The notes under the pieces: generated by a model
Seen by the model: only the letters and a program-made list of their open reading frames with translations
Told to the model about the DNA's origin: nothing
The model's database searches: none
Source of the DNA: an uncultured Sediminibacterium sp.
Lineage (GTDB): Bacteria; Bacteroidota; Bacteroidia; Chitinophagales; Chitinophagaceae
Assembly: GCA_937907555.1 (NCBI GenBank)
Contig: CALEST010000281.1
Span: 1 to 8,261, forward strand
Reading direction: 5' to 3'
DNA length: 8,261 bases
Translations under genes and position numbers: made by a program
Part shown: one piece after another, positions 1 to 5,820 of the stretch
Position numbering within the stretch: the first letter of the stretch is position 1
How the letters are laid out: each line of letters begins with the position of its first letter

Positions 1-50
1 GAGATATTCCACAAAATAATAAAGCCTCAGGTGGAGGAAGACAACAATAA
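1..50 (+). CDS. Possible C-terminal tail of an upstream gene (partial)
   Basis: Reading from base 3, the frame gives 15 codons (DIPQNNKASGGGRQQ) and a TAA stop at 48-50. A strong terminator begins 16 bases after the stop, which is what the end of a + strand gene should look like. The residues are polar and Gly/Gln-rich, like a disordered protein tail, and name no family. A second frame (from base 1) is also open here but runs straight through the terminator hairpin, so it is less likely. With so little sequence this is a weak call; the stretch could also be non-coding or the 3' flank of a convergent gene. Confidence 0.35.
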   Translation, partial: DIPQNNKASGGGRQQ

Positions 51-65
51 TTTCCAGGTATTTAT

Positions 66-101
66 AAAAAATCCCCGACTGAATTCAGTCGGGGATTTTT
101 T
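66..101. terminator. Bidirectional rho-independent terminator, perfect palindrome
   Basis: The 36 bases form an uninterrupted palindrome centred on GAATTC. An A5 run leads into a GC-rich arm (ATCCCCGACTG), followed by its exact complement and a T run. As RNA it would fold into a stem of about 16 pairs with a tight AATT loop and a U tract in either direction. It lies 16 bases after a possible upstream stop codon and insulates the acyl-CoA dehydrogenase operon from upstream transcription. Confidence 0.85.
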
Positions 102-148
102 GTTGATGACAATTTGTATATGTGTAATCTACCCTTATGCAAAACTTT

Positions 149-176
149 TTTGGGCAGTTAATTAGTAGTATTTTTG
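149..176 (+). promoter_or_regulatory. Candidate Bacteroidota promoter for the acyl-CoA dehydrogenase operon
   Basis: TATTTTTG at 169-176 matches the Bacteroidota -7 consensus TAnnTTTG. A TTTG at 149-152 could serve as the -33 element, but the gap of 16 bases is shorter than the roughly 19-21 usually quoted for this sigma factor. Transcription would start near 181, giving a leader of about 25 bases before the ATG at 207. The position, just after a terminator and before the first gene of an operon, supports the call. The region is AT-rich, so a chance match is possible. Confidence 0.5.
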
Positions 177-206
177 TACAATTATTTTTTGATTTAAACT
201 TCAACC

Positions 207-1391
207 ATGGCTGCCAGAACCGATTTGTTTCAGTCTCCTGATTATTATCAGTTAGATGAATTGTTAAGTGAAGAACACAAATTAATCAGAGACACTGTTA
301 GAGCATATGTAAAGAAAGACATTTCGCCTATTATTGAAGATTATGCGCAACGTGCTGAATTTCCGGAGCAGATTGTAGCTCAATTAGGAGAACTGGGCTG
401 TTTTGGACCTACTGTTCCCGCTCAATATGGTGGTGGAGGGTTAGATTATATCAGCTATGGACTGATGATGCAGGAATTGGAAAGAGGAGACAGTGGCGTA
501 AGAAGTACAGCTTCTGTACAGGGTAGTTTGGTAATGTATCCGATTTATGCATACGGAAATGAAGCTCAAAGAAATAAATACCTGCCCAAATTGGCATCCG
601 GAGAATGGTTGGGTTGTTTTGGTTTAACAGAACCCGATCATGGCAGTAATCCTGCTGGCATGACTACCAATATTAAAGATGCTGGTGATCATGTAATACT
701 AAATGGAGCAAAAATGTGGATCAGCAATGCTCCATATGCAACCGTTGCCGTGGTTTGGGCTAGAAACGAGCAAAATGAAATTCAGGGAGTCATTGTTGAA
801 AGAGGGATGGAAGGTTTTTCTACACCAACCACACATGGCAAATGGAGTTTAAGAGCAAGTGCTACCGGAGAGCTGGTATTTGACAATGTAAAAGTTCCGA
901 AAGAAAATATTTTGCCTAATGTAAAGGGACTAAAAGGACCTTTGGGTTGTTTAACCAAGGCCAGATATGGTATTGCCTGGGGTGCATTGGGAGCTGCTAT
1001 GGATTGTTATGATACTGCATTACGTTACAGTATGGAACGTCAGCAATTTGACAGACCCATTGGTGGATTTCAGCTACAGCAAAAGAAGCTGGCCGAAATG
1101 ATTACAGAAATCACCAAGGCGCAATTACTGGTATGGAGACTTGGCGTATTGATGAATGAAGGTAAAGCTACTCCACAGCAGGTAAGTATGGCAAAAAGAA
1201 ATAGCTGTGAAATTGCAACCAATATTGCCAGAGATGCTCGTCAGATGCTGGGAGGTATGGGTATTACCGGTGAATACAGCATTATGCGTCATATGATGAA
1301 TCTGGAAAGTGTTATTACTTATGAAGGTACTCATGATATCCATTTATTGATTACTGGAATGGATGTTACAGGGTACAATGCCTTTAAATAA
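207..1391 (+). CDS. Acyl-CoA dehydrogenase, glutaryl-CoA dehydrogenase type
   Basis: This is a 394-residue FAD-dependent acyl-CoA dehydrogenase, close to the family's usual length. It resembles glutaryl-CoA dehydrogenase, which oxidises and decarboxylates glutaryl-CoA to crotonyl-CoA in lysine and tryptophan breakdown. Visible signatures are the N-terminal helical domain (about 20-130), the central beta domain opening with LGCFGLTEPDHGSNP (135-149), the ARYGIAWGALGAA segment (252-264), and the C-terminal QMLGGMGITGEY (346-357) and TYEGTHDIH (371-379). Glu373 is the expected catalytic base. Glu92, Arg99 and Tyr372 line up with the human residues (Glu87, Arg94, Tyr369) that I recall as linked to glutaryl binding and decarboxylation, which favours the decarboxylating form. 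The cytoplasmic enzyme would pass electrons to electron-transfer flavoprotein. Its stop codon overlaps the aroK start (TAATG). A related short-chain acyl-CoA substrate remains possible. Confidence 0.92.
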   Translation: MAARTDLFQSPDYYQLDELLSEEHKLIRDTVRAYVKKDISPIIEDYAQRAEFPEQIVAQLGELGCFGPTVPAQYGGGGLDYISYGLMMQELERGDSGVRSTASVQGSLVMYPIYAYGNEAQRNKYLPKLASGEWLGCFGLTEPDHGSNPAGMTTNIKDAGDHVILNGAKMWISNAPYATVAVVWARNEQNEIQGVIVERGMEGFSTPTTHGKWSLRASATGELVFDNVKVPKENILPNVKGLKGPLGCLTKARYGIAWGALGAAMDCYDTALRYSMERQQFDRPIGGFQLQQKKLAEMITEITKAQLLVWRLGVLMNEGKATPQQVSMAKRNSCEIATNIARDARQMLGGMGITGEYSIMRHMMNLESVITYEGTHDIHLLITGMDVTGYNAFK

Positions 1392-1897
1392 TGAAAATTT
1401 TTTTACTTGGGTTGATGGGCAGCGGTAAATCGTTCTGGAAAAAAGAACTGGCTGCCAAACTTAAGTTACCTGCTTATGATCTTGATCAATTGATAGAAGC
1501 AGTTGAAGAGGCAAGTATTCCTGAAATATTTGAATCATCAGGTGAACCCTATTTCAGAAAAGCAGAAGCGAGAATGCTGAGATGGTTTGGCGAGAAGAAG
1601 TCTTTTGTTTTGGCTACCGGCGGAGGCGCTCCCTGTTTTCATGAGAATATGAACTGGATGAATCAGCAGGGTATTACGATATGGCTGGATGAACCCGTTT
1701 CCGTGTTAGTTGAACGGTTGAAAAATGAAACGGCCAACCGCCCCTTACTAAAGCATCTTGATGAAAAAGGTTTGTACCAGTATTTAGAAAAACAACTAGC
1801 TGAAAGAACACCATTTTATAGTAAGGCAAGTATCAGGGTCATGGGTAATGAAATAAACCTGAAAACCCTTTTATTAAAAATTAAAGCATATGCATAA
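1391..1897 (+). CDS. aroK: Shikimate kinase
   Basis: This 168-residue cytoplasmic P-loop kinase would phosphorylate shikimate at the 3-hydroxyl using ATP, the fifth step of chorismate synthesis. The family's landmarks are all present in order: Walker A GLMGSGKS (7-14, Lys13), the shikimate and Mg-binding DxD (Asp30, Asp32), EPYFRKAE (52-59, Arg56), the GGGA loop (77-80), the adenine-side RPLL (117-120, Arg117), and the lid segment ending ERTPFYSKA (138-146) with Arg139. Length is normal for the family. The residues after the P-loop are Phe15-Trp16 rather than the common Thr-Val/Ile; a bulky pair here fits my recollection of other Bacteroidota shikimate kinases and should not affect catalysis. 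The start shares one base with the preceding stop, and the end overlaps the next gene by 8 bases, so translation is probably coupled on both sides. Confidence 0.93.
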   Translation: MKIFLLGLMGSGKSFWKKELAAKLKLPAYDLDQLIEAVEEASIPEIFESSGEPYFRKAEARMLRWFGEKKSFVLATGGGAPCFHENMNWMNQQGITIWLDEPVSVLVERLKNETANRPLLKHLDEKGLYQYLEKQLAERTPFYSKASIRVMGNEINLKTLLLKIKAYA

Positions 1898-2282
1898 GGG
1901 TTTTATTATAACTGCTGCCATCCTTGGCGCAATAGCAGTTGGTCTGGGCGCTTTTGGAGCACATGGATTGAAAAATCTGGCTACTCCTGCTCAGCTCAAT
2001 ACCTATGAAACTGCTGTTAAATATCAGTTCTACCACGTTTTTGCTTTATTGATAACTTCTATAGTGTATGCTTATTTTCCTGTAAGCGGTGTTCTTTTAA
2101 GTGGCAAAATGTTTATAGCAGGAATGGCCATATTTTCAGGATCGCTTTATCTGCTTACTTTTCTCCAGATAGCAGGATATACTCAATTTAATTGGTTGGG
2201 TGCCATTACCCCTATCGGGGGATTGTTACTGGTTTTTGCATGGATCTGGCTGGCTATTTCAGTCTATCGTTTCAACGGATAG
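1890..2282 (+). CDS. DUF423 (YgdD-type) small inner-membrane protein
   Basis: This 130-residue protein is almost entirely hydrophobic, with four likely membrane helices at about 5-24, 47-63, 73-93 and 102-125. Its conserved blocks match the DUF423 family: GAFGAHGL (20-27), ETAVKYQFYH (40-49), FSGSLYLL (82-89) and LGAITPIGG (103-111). The family is widespread in bacteria, and I know of no firmly established biochemical function. The ATG at 1890 lies inside the end of aroK and overlaps it by 8 bases, so it was probably chosen through translational coupling. A later start would remove part of the first helix, which supports this one. No strong terminator follows; the spacer to ftsK is 84 bases. 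Confidence 0.9.
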   Translation: MHKGFIITAAILGAIAVGLGAFGAHGLKNLATPAQLNTYETAVKYQFYHVFALLITSIVYAYFPVSGVLLSGKMFIAGMAIFSGSLYLLTFLQIAGYTQFNWLGAITPIGGLLLVFAWIWLAISVYRFNG

Positions 2283-2354
2283 TGGAAAACTGTGGAAGCT
2301 TCAGTCATTTTTGCACATTGTAGTTCAACTAACACGAAAAGGGTAGGCAAACAG

Positions 2355-2362
2355 TATATTTG
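2355..2362 (+). promoter_or_regulatory. Candidate -7 element immediately before ftsK
   Basis: TATATTTG is an exact match to TAnnTTTG and ends 4 bases before the ftsK ATG. Transcription from it would begin at or within a few bases of the start codon, implying a leaderless or nearly leaderless mRNA. No TTTG or TTG sits 19-21 bases upstream, so the -33 half is missing. It may be a weak or chance match, with ftsK also read from the upstream operon. Confidence 0.4.
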
Positions 2363-2366
2363 ATAC

Positions 2367-4994
2367 ATGGCAAATACCCTAAGAAAAAAGACGCCACCGC
2401 CACCAGACCCGGAAGAATTAAATCCGGATAAAGACGCCACTGTATCCGTCGCAGAAGTGGTGAAGGACGAAAGAACCGAGAAAATAATCGGATCTGCATG
2501 TTTGTTATTGGCGGGATTTTTATTTATTGCTTTCACCTCATATTTATTTACCTGGCAGGAAGACCAGGACAAAGTACAGCAATTCGGGGTTCAGATATTT
2601 TCAACGGATGACGTAAGAGTTAATAATTTACTGGGTGTATTGGGTGCCTATATTTCACACTCATTATGGTACAATGGCTTTGGATTGGCCTCTTATTTAT
2701 TCTGTACCGTATTTTTTGTAATTGGGGTTAATTTGCTGTTTGGAAAAAAAGTTTTCAAGCTATTAAGAAATGGAAAGTATGTGTTGGTAGGGCTTGTTGT
2801 ATTCAGTATGGCCAGTGCATTTATAACAAAAGGTGCGGAATTTTCCTGGGGGGGTGCAGTAGGAGAATACCTGAATGAGTGGATGGAGAAGTGGATTGGC
2901 AGGATGGGCACAGGGGCTTTGCTGCTGCTGACCGTTTTCAGTTATTTTATCTGGAGATTCAATCCTGTATTTTCATTGCCGGAATGGAAGTGGAATAGCA
3001 GTGTGGCTCCGGACGATACGATGGTAAGGAATTTAGCAGCAGATGATGAATTGCCTGAATCTGCTTTAGCGCATTCTGAAGAAAATAACCAGGAGGAAGA
3101 AGAAGATCTGGAAGAAGAAGATCCGTTAATCAGCAGGAATAAACTGAAAAATGAAACCAGTGCTATTTCTGTAATTATGCCTGCTTCCGAACAACCAGGC
3201 AATCCAATGCACCATTTTGATGTGGTTGAAAAAGAATCCGGTTCAGAAGAAGATTCAATGAATCTGAGCCTTGAGTCAAATACTTTGGATGAAGCAGAAA
3301 GCACAACTAATACAAATGATGAACTGGAAGAGGAAGAGGAGCAGGAAGAATGGCTAGAGGAAGCGGAAGAAGAGGAGGAAGAAGATTTGGAACCGTCTGA
3401 GGAGCTGGAACTGGAAATAAAGGATCAACCGGAACTTGTAACAGAAGCGGAAGCAGAAAGTATAGCAGCCACAGTGGGAAGTCTGGCTACCAAATACGAT
3501 GTAACCCTCGATTTAAAAAATTATAAATATCCGGGACTTGATTTACTGGAAACACATGGCAGTGAAAAAATTGTACACGATCCTGCCGAGTTGGAAACGA
3601 ATAAAAATCAAATCATAGCCACCCTTAAAAACTATGATATTGCCATACAGCGAATTGCTGCAACCGTAGGGCCAACGGTAACATTATATGAAATTGTTCC
3701 TGCCCCCGGAGTTCGTATCAGCCGGATTAAAAACCTGGAAGATGATATTGCCCTGAGTCTGGCAGCATTGGGAATACGTATCATTGCTCCCATACCTGGT
3801 AAGGGAACGATCGGTATTGAAGTACCCAATGTTAGAAAAACAGTGGTAAGTATGAAAACCTTGCTGGCGAGCGAGAAATTCCAGAATAGCAATTTCTCTT
3901 TGCCTATTGCAATTGGTAAAAAAATCGACAACGATAACTTCATTGTTGATCTGGCTACCATGCCCCACTTATTAATGGCAGGTGCAACCGGACAGGGTAA
4001 ATCAGTTGGACTAAATGCCATTCTTGTTTCTCTGTTATACAAGAAACATCCTTCACAGTTGAAGTTTGTATTGGTAGATCCCAAAAAAGTGGAGTTAAGT
4101 CTCTACAGGGTCATTGAAAAACATTTCTTAGCCAAATTGCCCGGCGAAGAAGAGTCTATTATAACCGATACCAAAAAAGTGGTATACACTTTAAATGCGC
4201 TCTGTATTGAAATGGACAACCGTTACGATTTACTGAAAGAAGCAGGTTGTAGAAATATTAAGGAATACAACGAAAAATTCACAGCCAGAAAACTGAACCC
4301 TGAAAAAGGGCATCAGTATCTTCCTTTCATTGTTCTGGTGGTTGATGAGTTTGCCGATTTAATTATGACAGCAGGTAAGGAAGTGGAAATGCCTATTGCG
4401 CGACTGGCACAGCTGGCCAGAGCAATTGGCATTCATTTGATTATTGCCACACAACGTCCTTCAGTAAATATTATCACTGGTACCATTAAAGCCAATTTCC
4501 CTGCAAGAATTGCCTTCAAGGTATCCAGTAAAATTGATAGCCGTACCATTCTAGACGCAGGAGGGGCTGAACAATTAATCGGTAAGGGAGACATGCTTGT
4601 AAGCTATAACGGGGAAATTACCCGTTTACAGTGTGCATTTGTAGATACCCCTGAAGTGGATGCAGTCTGTGATTTTATCGGAAACCAGAAAGGATATCCG
4701 CAGGCTTTTTTATTGCCTGAATATACAGATGAGAAAGACATGGAGGGCAGGGATTTTGATGCAAATGACCGGGATCCGCTCTTTGAAGATGCAGCCAGAC
4801 TGATTGTGAGCAGTCAGATGGGTTCTACTTCACTGATTCAAAGAAGAATGAAACTAGGGTATAACCGGGCCGGCAGATTGATGGATCAGCTGGAGGCAGC
4901 GGGTATAGTTGGACCCAATCAAGGCAGTAAGGCAAGAGAAGTGTTGTTTAAAACAGATTCGGAATTACAGTCTTTTCTTGATACAATGATTTAG
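2367..4994 (+). CDS. ftsK: FtsK/SpoIIIE-family DNA translocase
   Basis: FtsK is a septum-anchored, ATP-driven hexameric motor that pumps chromosomal DNA toward the dif site during division and activates XerCD resolution. This 875-residue copy has the full layout. The N-terminus carries four predicted membrane helices (about 41-63, 105-126, 137-157, 181-199). A very acidic linker follows (about 215-365). The alpha/beta motor has Walker A GATGQGKS (539-546, Lys545), Walker B IVLVVDEFADL (655-665, Asp660-Glu661) and ATQRPS (694-699). A C-terminal winged-helix gamma domain (about 806-875) includes QRRMKLGYNRAGRLMDQLE. Asn833 and Arg837 match the contacts E. coli FtsK uses to read KOPS DNA, while the third contact is Asp840 instead of Glu. 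It is shorter than E. coli FtsK (about 1,330 residues) because the linker is shorter. The ATG at 2367 gives a cytoplasmic start typical of Bacteroidota FtsK. The neighbour is lolA, as in E. coli. Confidence 0.96.
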   Translation: MANTLRKKTPPPPDPEELNPDKDATVSVAEVVKDERTEKIIGSACLLLAGFLFIAFTSYLFTWQEDQDKVQQFGVQIFSTDDVRVNNLLGVLGAYISHSLWYNGFGLASYLFCTVFFVIGVNLLFGKKVFKLLRNGKYVLVGLVVFSMASAFITKGAEFSWGGAVGEYLNEWMEKWIGRMGTGALLLLTVFSYFIWRFNPVFSLPEWKWNSSVAPDDTMVRNLAADDELPESALAHSEENNQEEEEDLEEEDPLISRNKLKNETSAISVIMPASEQPGNPMHHFDVVEKESGSEEDSMNLSLESNTLDEAESTTNTNDELEEEEEQEEWLEEAEEEEEEDLEPSEELELEIKDQPELVTEAEAESIAATVGSLATKYDVTLDLKNYKYPGLDLLETHGSEKIVHDPAELETNKNQIIATLKNYDIAIQRIAATVGPTVTLYEIVPAPGVRISRIKNLEDDIALSLAALGIRIIAPIPGKGTIGIEVPNVRKTVVSMKTLLASEKFQNSNFSLPIAIGKKIDNDNFIVDLATMPHLLMAGATGQGKSVGLNAILVSLLYKKHPSQLKFVLVDPKKVELSLYRVIEKHFLAKLPGEEESIITDTKKVVYTLNALCIEMDNRYDLLKEAGCRNIKEYNEKFTARKLNPEKGHQYLPFIVLVVDEFADLIMTAGKEVEMPIARLAQLARAIGIHLIIATQRPSVNIITGTIKANFPARIAFKVSSKIDSRTILDAGGAEQLIGKGDMLVSYNGEITRLQCAFVDTPEVDAVCDFIGNQKGYPQAFLLPEYTDEKDMEGRDFDANDRDPLFEDAARLIVSSQMGSTSLIQRRMKLGYNRAGRLMDQLEAAGIVGPNQGSKAREVLFKTDSELQSFLDTMI
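3078..3416 (+). other. Region encoding the acidic low-complexity FtsK linker
   Basis: Two Glu-rich blocks, residues 238-252 and 319-350 of FtsK, are encoded by long runs of GAA and GAG. The + strand is therefore strongly purine-rich (3078-3122 and 3321-3416). Between them lies a Ser/Asn/Glu-rich stretch with no recognisable domain. FtsK linkers are known to vary greatly in length and composition between species. GAA and GAG are mixed rather than forming exact tandem units, so this is protein-level low complexity and not a DNA microsatellite. Confidence 0.8.
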
Positions 4995-5065
4995 GTTTTG
5001 TCTAAAATTGACACCATTTTACCGAAACTTTAATGTCTCATACCCACCTAAATCGGTCGAAACTG

Positions 5066-5073
5066 TATATTTG
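5066..5073 (+). promoter_or_regulatory. Candidate -7 element before lolA
   Basis: TATATTTG matches TAnnTTTG and lies 17 bases before the ATG at 5091, which would give a leader of roughly 10-15 bases. It is the same octamer as the one before ftsK. No clear -33 TTTG is present at the expected distance. The 96-base spacer after ftsK has no terminator, so lolA may also be read through from ftsK. Confidence 0.45.
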
Positions 5074-5090
5074 CAGCCTAATTGATTTAC

Positions 5091-5720
5091 ATGCACAAAT
5101 TATACATAGCTACATTATTCAGTTTCTGTACATTTTTTTTCACTCAGGCGCAAAATGATCCCAATGCAAAGAAAGTCATTGATGCTTTTGGCTCGAAAGT
5201 AAAAGCTTCCAAAGGGATTACGGCTTCTTTTTCATTGAAATCTTTCACCAGTAAGGGTAAGGCCAATGGGAACAAAGCGCTTTCACTTTCTATGAGAGGG
5301 GAAAAATATGTTTTGAAGCAAGGCAAAACAGAAATCATCTGTGATGGAAAGAATGTATATAATTTTGATGGAGCCAAAACCATTACTAAATCCGCTGTTG
5401 AAGAGAGTAGTCAGACCCTGAGCCCTCAGAAATTATTGGCAGGTTCCTATGATAAAGATTTTTCTTATAAACTGGTAAACAGCAACGGTAGCTTTAATGA
5501 AATAGAAATGGTGCCTTTGGATAAACGTAAGAATTTCCAGAAAGTCACGCTGTTTTTTAATAAGAAAACCAGTCTATTGTCTAAAGCAAGTATTGTAGAC
5601 AAAAGCAACAATATTACTGAATTAGGCGTAAACAATATCAACCTGAATGCAAAACTTGCTGATGCTATTTTTGTATTTACCCGTTCCAATTACCCCAAAG
5701 ACGCAGAAATACTAGATTAA
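5091..5720 (+). CDS. lolA: LolA-like periplasmic outer-membrane lipoprotein carrier
   Basis: LolA accepts lipoproteins released by LolCDE at the inner membrane and carries them across the periplasm. From the ATG at 5091 the protein has 209 residues, the usual size. A signal peptide is clear (positive start, hydrophobic 4-17, likely cleavage after TQA at residue 20) with no lipobox cysteine. The mature part shows the LolA-like pattern: an N-terminal helix DPNAKKVIDAFGSKV (23-37), then alternating strands including GEKYVLKQG (70-78), EIICDGKNVYNFDG (81-94) and SPQKLLAG (111-118), with a short C-terminal tail ending DAEILD. An in-frame TTG at 5082 would add three residues but weakens the signal-peptide start, so ATG is preferred. 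The ftsK-lolA order is shared with E. coli, which strengthens the call. Sequence identity to LolA from Proteobacteria looks low, and the assignment rests on pattern plus synteny. Confidence 0.85.
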   Translation: MHKLYIATLFSFCTFFFTQAQNDPNAKKVIDAFGSKVKASKGITASFSLKSFTSKGKANGNKALSLSMRGEKYVLKQGKTEIICDGKNVYNFDGAKTITKSAVEESSQTLSPQKLLAGSYDKDFSYKLVNSNGSFNEIEMVPLDKRKNFQKVTLFFNKKTSLLSKASIVDKSNNITELGVNNINLNAKLADAIFVFTRSNYPKDAEILD

Positions 5721-5742
5721 ATTTTTAGATAGCCAATCTCTA

Positions 5743-5750
5743 TATTTTTG
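5743..5750 (+). promoter_or_regulatory. Candidate -7 element upstream of the terminator and esterase gene
   Basis: TATTTTTG matches TAnnTTTG and is identical to the element before the acyl-CoA dehydrogenase gene. A start near 5755 would give a leader of about 65 bases that contains the terminator hairpin at 5771-5801. No good TTTG is visible at the -33 distance, and the surrounding sequence is AT-rich, so chance is a real alternative. Confidence 0.3.
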
Positions 5751-5770
5751 AACAGCTATCAGGCTGAATT

Positions 5771-5806
5771 TTAAAGCCCCGGGCGTATTCCGGGGCTTTA
5801 ATTTTT
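5771..5806. terminator. Rho-independent terminator after lolA
   Basis: A perfect 12-pair stem (TTAAAGCCCCGG at 5771-5782 with CCGGGGCTTTAA at 5790-5801) closes a 7-base loop, GCGTATT, and is followed by a T5 run (5802-5806). It lies 50 bases after the lolA stop and 15-20 bases before the esterase ATG. It most simply ends the ftsK-lolA transcript. The flanking A/T runs would let it work on both strands. A promoter-like element upstream of it also allows a regulatory leader role. Confidence 0.85.
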
Positions 5807-5820
5807 CTTAATTTTAGACT

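Noticed and set aside
430..441. G-rich GGTGGTGGAGGG as a possible FtsK-orienting (KOPS-like) site
   Set aside because: It does not match GGGNAGGG and is explained by the Gly-Gly-Gly-Gly codons of the acyl-CoA dehydrogenase.
2286..2316. Possible terminator after DUF423 (AAAACTG...CAGT followed by a T run, around an AAGCTT core)
   Set aside because: The stem is only about four uninterrupted pairs with mismatches inside, too weak to call against the two clear terminators elsewhere in the window.
2264..2572. 102-codon minus-strand frame across the DUF423-ftsK spacer
   Set aside because: It overlaps the conserved DUF423 end and the FtsK start on the opposite strand, shows no family motif, and its Ser/Gly-rich run simply mirrors the Pro-rich FtsK N-terminus.
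3632..4084. 150-codon minus-strand frame inside ftsK
   Set aside because: It lies entirely opposite the FtsK motor domain, including Walker A, and has no recognisable protein features of its own.
5082..5090. TTG start for lolA three codons upstream
   Set aside because: The ATG at 5091 gives a normal signal-peptide start (MHK) and better spacing from the -7 element.
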